NCBI GenBank assembly: GCA_013140605.1
Contig: JABFSL010000001.1
Location: forward strand, 1 to 64,000
DNA length: 64,000 nucleotides
Direction of reading: 5' to 3'
From: Anaerolineales bacterium
Lineage (GTDB): Bacteria; Chloroflexota; Anaerolineae; Anaerolineales; Villigracilaceae
The notes below the pieces were generated by a model. The model searched no databases. It saw only the letters and a program-made list of their open reading frames with translations, and was not told where the DNA came from. Below, piece by piece: positions 1-7,042 of this stretch (positions are counted from its first letter, which is position 1; each line of letters begins with the position of its first letter). The position numbers were made by a program, and so were the translations under genes.

Positions 1-1
1 A

Positions 2-433
2 ACCATCGGCGTGATCGGATTTTTCGTTCAGGTGATCGGACTCTTGCGCTGGGTCTTCGTCATCCCTGTTCTCGCCCGCCTCTTCGCCGACCCGACGACT
101 GATTCAGTTACGAAGGCAGCCATCCCCGCTGTATTCATTGCAGTTCACCAATACGGCGGAGTCATACTCGGCGAACACCTCGGACAATTCCTGATCATCA
201 TTTGGATGAGCATCATCAGCGGCATTATTTTCAATTCAAAGATATTCAGCAAATGGGTTGCGTGGCTGGGATGGTTCGCCTCCGCAATTTATCTGCTTGC
301 ACAGACAGAACTCTTCGCCACCGCCATTCCCAATTTCCCCGTCATCGATTGGGCTGGACTGGTCGGCAGCCTGCTCTGGATTTTGTGGATGATCGTATTG
401 GGTGTATATTTGGTCAAGTACAAGGAACAATAA
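2..433 (+). CDS. DUF4386-like integral membrane protein, C-terminal part
   Basis: The reading frame is open to the left edge, so the GTG at 11 is probably internal and the gene starts outside the window. About 143 residues are visible with four or five hydrophobic segments and a short basic tail (VKYKEQ). The 'GLLRWVFVIPVLA' block followed by a 'GEHLGQ' segment resembles DUF4386 proteins, which are multi-pass membrane proteins of about 220 residues with no established function. The stop lies seven bases before the next start, so the two genes may be cotranscribed. The family call comes from recalled motifs only. Confidence 0.6.
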   Translation, partial: TIGVIGFFVQVIGLLRWVFVIPVLARLFADPTTDSVTKAAIPAVFIAVHQYGGVILGEHLGQFLIIIWMSIISGIIFNSKIFSKWVAWLGWFASAIYLLAQTELFATAIPNFPVIDWAGLVGSLLWILWMIVLGVYLVKYKEQ

Positions 434-440
434 ACCAAAA

Positions 441-1385
441 ATGCAACTCCCTGATTCATTTATCACTACAATTCAAAAAGCCTTCAAAGAGGACGGCGAG
501 AAATTTCTCGCCGTCCTTCCCACATTAATTGAGGATGCCTCCCAACGCTGGGGGCTGACAGATGTTCAACCTGTTCCAAACTTATCCTATAATTTTGTGG
601 CATTTGCAAAACGCGGCAAAGAAGATGTAATGCTAAAAATTGGCATACCAAACCCGGAGTTGAACAGTGAAATGGCCGCGCTGAAATTATTCAATGGTGA
701 TGGCGCATGTCAACTGCTTGCATGTGACGAGGAACGCGGCTTTTTATTGCTGGAAAGACTTAAGCCCGGAACAATTCTCGCGGATTTAACAGATGATGAT
801 GAGCGCACGAATATCGCTATCGATGTGATGCAGAAGATTTGGAGGCCTGCAGAAATTCTGGAGTCTGGCAGCTTGCTGCCAGATGCGGAACAGCAAGCTG
901 TTCCACTCCAGAGTTTCATAAAATTGTTAGATTGGTTTGGTGAATTGAAGAATATCCGTCCGCATTTCAACGGCGGGACGGGACCCTTTCCGAAAAAACT
1001 TTTGGAGCGGGTCGAATCTTTTTTGCCTGAATTACTCGCAGATGAAAATGTAAAATTGATCCACGGGGATTTCCATCACTTCAACATTTTATTGTCAGAA
1101 CGCGGCTGGCTGGCTATTGACCCGAAGGGAGTCCTCGGGCCTGCGGGGTATGAGATAGGTCCACTGATGATAAATCCATGGGGCAGCGTTTCGGACGGAG
1201 TCAGCTTCAAAGCGCAGACAAAGAGGCGGATGAGCATCCTCTCGGAGAGATTAGGCTGGGAGCGCGAATCCATCCTTAACTGGGCAACTGCCCATACTGT
1301 CCTCTCCACATGGTGGGACACGCAGCCAGATGGGACTGGCGGTGAATATTCGCTCTGGTGCGCGGAATTATTTGCAAGCCTTTAA
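441..1385 (+). CDS. APH(6)/hydroxyurea phosphotransferase-family kinase
   Basis: This 314-residue protein carries the kinase-like phosphotransferase catalytic block 'LIHGDFHHFNILL' followed by 'WLAIDPKGVLGPAGYE', which is characteristic of the aminoglycoside/hydroxyurea resistance kinase family (streptomycin 6-phosphotransferase relatives). Such enzymes transfer phosphate from ATP to a small hydroxylated substrate in the cytoplasm. The ORF track starts at 402, inside the upstream gene; the ATG at 441, just after the upstream TAA, gives the family-like N-terminus 'MQLPDSF' and is preferred. A strong hairpin follows the stop. Many chromosomal members of the family have no proven link to resistance, so the substrate is unknown. 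Confidence 0.8.
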   Translation: MQLPDSFITTIQKAFKEDGEKFLAVLPTLIEDASQRWGLTDVQPVPNLSYNFVAFAKRGKEDVMLKIGIPNPELNSEMAALKLFNGDGACQLLACDEERGFLLLERLKPGTILADLTDDDERTNIAIDVMQKIWRPAEILESGSLLPDAEQQAVPLQSFIKLLDWFGELKNIRPHFNGGTGPFPKKLLERVESFLPELLADENVKLIHGDFHHFNILLSERGWLAIDPKGVLGPAGYEIGPLMINPWGSVSDGVSFKAQTKRRMSILSERLGWERESILNWATAHTVLSTWWDTQPDGTGGEYSLWCAELFASL

Positions 1386-1387
1386 AC

Positions 1388-1417
1388 AACACAACCTCCC
1401 TTGCGGGAGGTTGTGTT
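1388..1417. terminator. Hairpin terminator between converging genes
   Basis: A 13-bp perfect stem with a 4-base TTGC loop lies directly after the phosphotransferase stop codon. It also lies just past the 3' end of the small minus-strand gene, so it could serve both transcripts. The 3' arm on the plus strand ends in a short T-rich run. Confidence 0.75.
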
Positions 1418-1432
1418 TGATAACAATGAGAA

Positions 1433-1585
1433 TTATTTGCCGAGTAATGTAAAGACCGCCGCGCCAAGCGCAAAGATGGCCGCAAGCATTCCGAAGAAGG
1501 TAAGCCCCGAAAGGAAGTAGCCAAGACCAAAGCACACGAAGAACAAGAAAGTACACCAGCCGGCAATCGAAGTGGGTGTTTTCAT
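1433..1585 (-). CDS. Small two-helix membrane protein (50 aa), absent from the ORF track
   Basis: Reading the minus strand gives an ATG at 1585 preceded at 7 bases by the strong ribosome binding site AAGGAGA, and 50 codons ending in TAA. The product is very hydrophobic, with two likely membrane helices around residues 10-28 and 31-48, starting MKTPTSIAGW and ending TLLGK. It was missed because of its length. The good SD sequence, the hydrophobic composition and its fit between the shared terminator and the intergenic region support a real gene. I do not recognise a family; small two-helix inner membrane proteins of this kind are often unannotated. Confidence 0.65.
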   Translation of the reverse strand: MKTPTSIAGWCTFLFFVCFGLGYFLSGLTFFGMLAAIFALGAAVFTLLGK

Positions 1586-1709
1586 TATATAGTCTCCTTA
1601 AATATGGAATGGCAAAATTACCAATCTATTAAAGACAACCCTGATTTGATTCGCGGGTTACGAAAGGCAAATCAGGCCAAAATGGTACAATTACGGAGTA
1701 TCGCATAAT

Positions 1710-1738
1710 TTGACAAACAGAAATTTTGATTTTACTTT
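1710..1738 (+). promoter_or_regulatory. Possible sigma-70-type promoter for the ABC exporter genes
   Basis: A perfect TTGACA hexamer at 1710-1715 is followed after exactly 17 bases by TACTTT, a weak -10 match, about 48 bases upstream of the first ABC gene. The -35 and the spacing are good and the -10 is poor, so this is a candidate only. The rest of the 191-base gap before the ABC gene shows nothing else clear. Confidence 0.35.
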
Positions 1739-1785
1739 GCATTCTTCGATGAAAAATTTACTTAGAGTATGAGACAGTGATAAAA

Positions 1786-3585
1786 ATGTCCTCCATTTCC
1801 CTTCCCGCAGAATTTACCCTAAAACGAAAAAATACTTATAACCACACCAGCGCTACCAAGTGGATTATTTCGCACGCGCGACCTTATTCATGGATCATGG
1901 TGATGCTCGTCGTGGGAGCGATTGGCAACGCGGCGCTGGCGGCCTACGTCCCTGTGCTGACCGGCAGTGCGTTCAATGCGATGATCCAAATCAATCCGGA
2001 TACTACGGTGCTGTTGCCGCTCGCCCTTACCATTGGGATTTCACAGATCATCCGCGGCGTGCTGCAGCTTGGACGAAACTTCGGTGCGGAACTGATGGCG
2101 CAATATTTGGAACGCGATATTCGCGATGAGTTGTATCTATCATTGCTGGGCAAGAGCATGACCTTCCACAACTTGCAGCCGGTTGGCGATACGATGGCGC
2201 GCGCCACGAATGATGTGCGCGAAGTGAACTTCATGTTCAACCCCGGTGTGAACCTGGTGGTCGGTTCATTCATGTTCATCGTGATGCCGTTCTTTGCCGC
2301 GCCGCAGTATCACCCATCCCTGCTGATCACGCCTGCCATCTTTACGATCTTTTATTTCGTTGCGCTGGCGCGATATCTCAAAACGCTTTCGCCCATCACC
2401 GATGAAGTGCGTGCGACCTTTGGCGATATGAACACGCATCTCTCTGAATCATTGGATGGCGTTGAGGTGATGAAAGGCGCGGCGCAGGAAGGCGCGGAGG
2501 TGGATCGCTTCGTCTCCAATGCGCGGCGTGTGCGCGATGCTTTTGTACGTCAGGGTGATCTCGAAGGCCGCTACGTTGCCATGCTGCTGCTTGGCACAGC
2601 CTACGCGGGCGGACTTGTCCATGCGCTGTTGCTCTTCCGCGCGGGAACAATTGACCTCGGTGCGGTCATCGCGTATTTTGGTCTGCTGCGTTTGTTGGAA
2701 TTCCCAACCTTTACATCCACCTGGGCTTATTCACAGATATCTTCGGGAATGTCCAGCGCACGCCGAATTTTGGAACTCATCAACAGTGAGACCCGCCTCG
2801 ATCAAAACGCATCGGGCCTGACCTCGGGCATGCGCGGCGAAGTTGAGTTTCGCAATGTCTCATTCCATTATCCCTCTCCCTTAGGGAGAGGGATGCGCGA
2901 AGCGCAGGGTGAGGGTGAATCTGTGATCGAGAATATTTCATTCAAGATCAAACAAGGACAGACCGTCGCCATTGTCGGTCAGACCGGCGCGGGAAAAACT
3001 TCGCTGGCAAAACTGATCAACCGCACTTACGATGTAACAACTGGTCAGGTGTTGATCGATGGTGTGGATGCGCGCGAATGGAATCTGGCGGCGCTGCGTT
3101 CGCAGATATCCATTATCGAGCAGGACATCTTTTTGTTCTCGCGTTCATTGAGCAATAACATTGCCTTCGGAAAACCAGATGCGACAAAAGAGGAAATCAC
3201 AGCCGCATCCGTTGCATCGCAGGCACATGACTTCATCCTCGAGTTTGACCAGCAATACGACACGGTCGTAGGCGAACGCGGAGTGACTCTCTCCGGCGGA
3301 CAACGTCAGCGCATCGCACTTGCCCGGGCTTTTCTCACCGACCCGCGCATTCTCGTGCTGGATGATTCCACCTCCGCAATCGACTCGGCCACCGAGGACA
3401 AAATCCAGCGTGCCATCTCCAATGCCGCGCGCGGACGCACCACATTTATCATCACGCACCGCCTGTCGCAGATACGCTGGGCAGACTTGATCATCGTCAT
3501 GCGCAAAGGCCGCATCGCTGCCATCGGCACGCATGATGATTTGATGAAAACATCGGAAGCATATTCGAGAATTTTTAGAGAATAG
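1786..3585 (+). CDS. ABC exporter half-transporter, subunit with degenerate Walker B
   Basis: This roughly 600-residue protein has an N-terminal six-helix ABC transmembrane domain (about residues 30-310) and a C-terminal nucleotide-binding domain with Walker A 'GQTGAGKTS', signature 'LSGGQRQR' and Walker B 'ILVLDDSTSAID'. The residue after the Walker B aspartate is Asp, not the catalytic Glu, as in the degenerate half of heterodimeric exporters. The partner is encoded 78 bases downstream. A palindromic repeat is inserted in frame near the start of the nucleotide-binding domain. The track start is a GTG at 1777; the ATG at 1786 is equally plausible and neither has a clear SD. The substrate cannot be told from sequence. 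Confidence 0.9.
   Translation: MSSISLPAEFTLKRKNTYNHTSATKWIISHARPYSWIMVMLVVGAIGNAALAAYVPVLTGSAFNAMIQINPDTTVLLPLALTIGISQIIRGVLQLGRNFGAELMAQYLERDIRDELYLSLLGKSMTFHNLQPVGDTMARATNDVREVNFMFNPGVNLVVGSFMFIVMPFFAAPQYHPSLLITPAIFTIFYFVALARYLKTLSPITDEVRATFGDMNTHLSESLDGVEVMKGAAQEGAEVDRFVSNARRVRDAFVRQGDLEGRYVAMLLLGTAYAGGLVHALLLFRAGTIDLGAVIAYFGLLRLLEFPTFTSTWAYSQISSGMSSARRILELINSETRLDQNASGLTSGMRGEVEFRNVSFHYPSPLGRGMREAQGEGESVIENISFKIKQGQTVAIVGQTGAGKTSLAKLINRTYDVTTGQVLIDGVDAREWNLAALRSQISIIEQDIFLFSRSLSNNIAFGKPDATKEEITAASVASQAHDFILEFDQQYDTVVGERGVTLSGGQRQRIALARAFLTDPRILVLDDSTSAIDSATEDKIQRAISNAARGRTTFIITHRLSQIRWADLIIVMRKGRIAAIGTHDDLMKTSEAYSRIFRE
2871..2917. repeat. In-frame palindromic repeat inside the ABC gene
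   Basis: CCCTCTCCC and GGGAGAGGG form a perfect 9-bp stem with a 3-base loop. A small GCGC/GCGC hairpin and a GGGTGAGGG tail follow. The stretch is translated as roughly 'PSPLGRGMREAQGEGE', between the 'FRNVSFHYP' strand and the 'VIENISFKI' strand of the nucleotide-binding domain, where family members normally have only a few residues. The rest of the ABC fold is intact, so it reads as an in-frame insert in a surface loop. Confidence 0.7.
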
Positions 3586-3661
3586 TGATTAGCTGTTAGC
3601 TATTAGCGTTTAGCTAAAAGCCAACAGCCAACCGCTAAAAGCTAATAGCTAAAGGCTGAAC
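3585..3661. repeat. Array of eleven heptanucleotides between the two ABC genes
   Basis: The whole intergenic region divides into consecutive 7-mers: GTGATTA GCTGTTA, then GCTATTA GCGTTTA, then GCTAAAA GCCAACA, and so on to GCTGAAC, just before the next ATG. The first units contain TTAGC and the last units GCTAA, so the two halves are roughly inverse complements and can fold into a hairpin. It leaves no conventional ribosome binding site immediately upstream of the second ABC gene. Confidence 0.8.
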
Positions 3662-3663
3662 TT

Positions 3664-5478
3664 ATGGGTTTCTTTGCAGGACTAAACGACGAAAAATATG
3701 ACCGTCAGTATACCGACCGTGAACTCACGCGGCGCATCACTGACTTTTTCCGCACACAAGTTTCAAGGCTTGTGTATTCATCGATCATTATCATCATCCT
3801 GGCTTTCATCGGCGCGGCATTGCCGGTGGTCGTCAGCCGCATGGTGGACTTGCTGCGCGAAGAGCCAACTCCGCAGGCGATTGCACTGGTGGGAGTCACA
3901 CTCATGGGTGTTGGAGTCGGCTTGTGGGGACTGAACTGGATTCGGCGGAGTCTGATCGTGCGCGCGGTCGGAGATGTTGTCCTCGACTTGCGCACGCGCG
4001 CATTCCGCGCCGCCGCCGAGCATGATCTCTCATTCTACGATCAATTCTCATCGGGCCGAATCGTATCGCGCATCACATCCGATACAAATGATTTTGGTCA
4101 ACTCGTGGTCATCATCACTGATGTTGTTTCGCAAATGATGCAGGCGCTGATCCTTGGCATCGTGCTCTTTCGCACCGAGTGGCGTTTGTCATTGCTGCTG
4201 CTGGCGTTCATGCCCATCATCTTCGGCGTGGCATCGGGCTTTCGCCTGTTGGCGCGACGTGTTACCAAGCGCGGTATGAAAGCCATGGCCGACGTGAATG
4301 CCGCCATCAAGGAAACCATCAGCGGAATTTCGATCGCGAAAAATTTTCGTCAGGAAGAAAGTATTTTCAAATCATTCGATGAATCAAATCAGCAATCGTA
4401 TCAGGTCAATGTGCGGCGCGGGTTTGTGCTGTCGCTTGTCTTTCCCACACTCAATGCGCTTTCGGGAATTTTCGTTGGCGTGCTGATCTACGCCGGCGGC
4501 ATGAGCGCGAGGCAGGGGCTGGTCAGCATTGGCGCGTGGTATCTTTTCATTATGAGCCTCGATCAATTCTTCTTTCCCGTTTTAAATCTCACCGCTTTCT
4601 GGGCGCAAATTCAGGGCGGATTGTCTGCGGCGGAACGAGTCTTCGCTTTGATCGATGCCGACCCGAATGTGATCCAAAAGGAAAAACAGGATGTGCCGCG
4701 GCTGAAGAGTGAAATTAAATTCGAGAATTTCGATTTCAGTTATTCGGATAAAGAACCGATCCTGACGAACTTCAATCTGGTCATACAACCCGGAGAGACT
4801 CTTGCGCTTGTCGGTCACACCGGCGCGGGCAAATCATCCATAGCAAAATTGATCGCTCGTTTTTATGAATTCCAAAAAGGGAAGCTGCTTATTGATGGCC
4901 GCGACATTCGCACATTTGACTTGAGTCAATACCGACGGCAATTGGGAATTGTCTCTCAAGTCCCATTTTTATTTTCAGGGACCGTGATCGACAATATCCG
5001 TTATGCGGTGCCCGGCGTGCCTGAGGATGAAATGATCAAGCTCGCAAAAAAGATCGGCGACGGTGAATGGCTTGAGACTTTACCTGATGGGTTACATACC
5101 GAAGTGGGCGAACGCGGAAACAGACTCTCAATGGGGCAGCGTCAACTGGTGGCATTGATGCGGGTGCTGGTGCAAAATCCCGCCATCTTCATTTTGGATG
5201 AAGCCACCGCCAGCATTGACCCATTCACCGAATGGCAAATCCAGCAGGCGTTGAATCTAATTTTGAAGAATACAACCAGCATCCTGATCGCGCATCGTCT
5301 ATCCACAGTGAAAGCGGCGGACAGAATCGTGGTTATGAAAAAAGGCGCCATCATCGAGCAGGGAAGTCACGATGGATTATTGACTCAAGGCGGGCATTAT
5401 GCCGAGTTGTATAACACTTATTTCAGGCATCAAAGCTTGTCTTATATCGAGCATGTCAAAGAGATGGTTGGCAGGTAA
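3664..5478 (+). CDS. ABC exporter half-transporter, catalytically canonical subunit
   Basis: The 604-residue protein has six predicted membrane helices and a nucleotide-binding domain with Walker A 'GHTGAGKSS', signature 'LSMGQRQ' and Walker B 'IFILDEATASID', with the catalytic Glu present. The signature is non-consensus (Met for the first Gly). Together with the Asp-type Walker B of the upstream partner, this gives one canonical and one degenerate ATP site, the known pattern of heterodimeric exporters such as BmrCD or TM287/288. A long hairpin terminator follows the stop, so the two subunits form a bicistronic unit. The substrate is unknown; multidrug or lipid export is typical for the family. 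Confidence 0.9.
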   Translation: MGFFAGLNDEKYDRQYTDRELTRRITDFFRTQVSRLVYSSIIIIILAFIGAALPVVVSRMVDLLREEPTPQAIALVGVTLMGVGVGLWGLNWIRRSLIVRAVGDVVLDLRTRAFRAAAEHDLSFYDQFSSGRIVSRITSDTNDFGQLVVIITDVVSQMMQALILGIVLFRTEWRLSLLLLAFMPIIFGVASGFRLLARRVTKRGMKAMADVNAAIKETISGISIAKNFRQEESIFKSFDESNQQSYQVNVRRGFVLSLVFPTLNALSGIFVGVLIYAGGMSARQGLVSIGAWYLFIMSLDQFFFPVLNLTAFWAQIQGGLSAAERVFALIDADPNVIQKEKQDVPRLKSEIKFENFDFSYSDKEPILTNFNLVIQPGETLALVGHTGAGKSSIAKLIARFYEFQKGKLLIDGRDIRTFDLSQYRRQLGIVSQVPFLFSGTVIDNIRYAVPGVPEDEMIKLAKKIGDGEWLETLPDGLHTEVGERGNRLSMGQRQLVALMRVLVQNPAIFILDEATASIDPFTEWQIQQALNLILKNTTSILIAHRLSTVKAADRIVVMKKGAIIEQGSHDGLLTQGGHYAELYNTYFRHQSLSYIEHVKEMVGR

Positions 5479-5525
5479 AACAAAATCTCCCGATGAATTA
5501 AATTTCATCGGGAGATTTTGTTTTA
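5478..5525 (+). terminator. Strong hairpin terminator after the ABC operon
   Basis: About 20 bases on each side of a short AT loop are near-perfect complements (AAAACAAAATCTCCCGATGA against its inverse), beginning at the stop codon. The 3' arm ends in TTTTGTTTT, which provides the U-tract. It ends just before the left arm of a separate TIR-bounded element. Confidence 0.85.
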
Positions 5526-5527
5526 GA

Positions 5528-5682
5528 TAACGTCAATAATGGATACGCAAAAGTCAACAGTGTATCGCCCTGAGAGAGCGTGTTTTTCGCGACCGAAGGG
5601 TCTCTGAGCCAGACAAGAGATGCTTCGTGCCTAAAAAGCGGCACTCAGCATGACACAGAATCGTTATCCATTATTCACGTTA
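5528..5682. repeat. MITE-like element with about 20-bp terminal inverted repeats
   Basis: The left arm TAACGTCAATAATGGATACG and the right arm CGTTATCCATTATTCACGTT plus A are near-perfect inverse complements about 115 bases apart. The interior contains 'GACCGAAGGGTCTCTGAG' and 'CTCAGCATGACA', words typical of dispersed intergenic repeats. There is no coding sequence inside. The right arm supplies the stop codon of the downstream TrkA-like gene. No clear target-site duplication could be identified. Confidence 0.6.
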
Positions 5683-6360
5683 GATAACAGGTCTTGAAGG
5701 GGGTTCGAGTAATTTCGCCAGTTCCTTGGCGCCCTCGGGATCTGTCACTGCCAGTACCTCATCGCCTTCTTCGAGTTTGGTCGTGCCGCGCGGCAGGGTG
5801 ATCTGTCCGTGGCGGATGATGGCCGCGATCACGCATTGGTCGGGCAATCCCAACTCTTTGAGTTGCCTGCCAATCGCCTTTGCGCCGGGTGGTACCTTTT
5901 CTTCGACCAATGCATATCGTCCACGGCGGAGCTTGAGCAGGGTCATCATGTCGCCGAGAGACATTTCCTCCTGGATCAAATGCGCCATCACATCGGCTTG
6001 ATTGATGGTCTCATCCACATGGAAGTTCTGGTCAAATAACCAGGCATTGCGCGGATTGTTGATGCGGGCAATCGTACGACGGGTCTTGAACATGGTGCGA
6101 GCCAGATAGCACAAGACAAGGTTGGTCGCATCATCATTGGTGCAGGCCACAAGAACATTTGCCTTGTTCAGGCCCGCCTGCTTTAAAACATTCGGATCTG
6201 TCGCGATGCCTTCATAGATCACTTCAGTGGGGATTTCATGATGCAGCAGTGCAAGCAATTCACGGCGATGTTCGATCAGACGCACTTGATGGTTTTGATC
6301 CAATAATTGCGCCGCCAGTTGTGCGCCGGTTCGTCCGCCGCCAGCAATAAAAACAAACAT
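5680..6360 (-). CDS. TrkA-family K+ channel/transport regulatory protein
   Basis: This 226-residue protein has an N-terminal Rossmann RCK domain with the nucleotide-binding loop 'IAGGGRTGAQLAAQLL' and the acidic residue of 'VRLIEHR', followed by a TrkA-C domain (about residues 140-226). Proteins of this type bind NAD(H), ATP or c-di-AMP on the cytoplasmic face and gate K+ uptake systems. It is separated by one base from a second TrkA gene and follows a KimA-like permease, so the three probably act together. The TAA stop lies in the arm of an inverted-repeat element. No TrkH/KtrB membrane subunit is present here. Confidence 0.88.
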   Translation of the reverse strand: MFVFIAGGGRTGAQLAAQLLDQNHQVRLIEHRRELLALLHHEIPTEVIYEGIATDPNVLKQAGLNKANVLVACTNDDATNLVLCYLARTMFKTRRTIARINNPRNAWLFDQNFHVDETINQADVMAHLIQEEMSLGDMMTLLKLRRGRYALVEEKVPPGAKAIGRQLKELGLPDQCVIAAIIRHGQITLPRGTTKLEEGDEVLAVTDPEGAKELAKLLEPPSRPVI

Positions 6361-6361
6361 T

Positions 6362-7030
6362 TTAAGCCTCCGTTCCTTCCTGCAAGCGTGAACGCAGGGT
6401 TGTCACACCTTCCAGGGTTGTGCTGACCGTGAGCACGTCTCCGCTTTTGAGGACCGAGTCAGGGGAAGGTAATTCTGCGCGGCCGGCACGAGTCAGCGCG
6501 GCAACAACAACATTGTTTTTGCAACCATCCAACAGGGCGGAAACGATGCGCCCATCCCAGTTTTGAGGAATGTACATTTCGTATAATTCCACTTCGCCAT
6601 TTCCAGCTGAGAAGACTGCGCGGAAGGAGGGGTCGATCAACAATTCCTGCAATCGTTCCGCGCCCCAGGCTGTGGAGCTGACGATCTGCAATCCAAAGGC
6701 TTCGAGCATTTCACGCATGGCGGGGTCATAATTTCGGACAAGCACCTGTTTTACCTCGGGGTAGTGTATGCGAATGGTATGGCCGATGACCGCGTTCATG
6801 GTGTCGGAATTGGTGACGACAGCAACACCGTCGGCATGTTCCAACCCTGCGCGTTTTAGCGTGTCGGCAGAAAGCGCTTCGCCCTCAACTGTGCGGCCAT
6901 GAAAATCCGAGTGGATGCGGTTGAAAGCGTCTTTGTTGCTGTCCAGAACCACGACATGATGTCCGTTTTTGTACAGGCGGTAGGAGAGTTCAGCTCCAAC
7001 TCTGCCGCACCCTATGACGATAAAATTCAT
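6362..7030 (-). CDS. TrkA-family K+ transport regulatory protein
   Basis: This is the second TrkA-type protein, with Rossmann loop 'VIGCGRVGAELSYRL' and acidic 'VVVLDSN', then a TrkA-C domain. It is homologous in layout to the protein downstream but clearly diverged, so the two may form a heteromeric RCK assembly. The track start is the ATG at 7036, only two bases from AAGGAG. The ATG at 7030 has eight-base spacing to the same AAGGAG and is the better start. It lies 12 bases after the KimA-like gene. The pairing suggests regulation of the transporter by nucleotides or a second messenger (inference). Confidence 0.88.
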   Translation of the reverse strand: MNFIVIGCGRVGAELSYRLYKNGHHVVVLDSNKDAFNRIHSDFHGRTVEGEALSADTLKRAGLEHADGVAVVTNSDTMNAVIGHTIRIHYPEVKQVLVRNYDPAMREMLEAFGLQIVSSTAWGAERLQELLIDPSFRAVFSAGNGEVELYEMYIPQNWDGRIVSALLDGCKNNVVVAALTRAGRAELPSPDSVLKSGDVLTVSTTLEGVTTLRSRLQEGTEA

Positions 7031-7042
7031 ATTCATAACTCC

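Noticed and set aside
402-440. Track start of the phosphotransferase at 402
   Set aside because: It lies within the preceding gene; the ATG at 441 gives the family-like N-terminus.
441-1385. Calling this gene a streptomycin resistance determinant
   Set aside because: The kinase family is broad and chromosomal members often have unrelated substrates; no mobile or resistance context is present.
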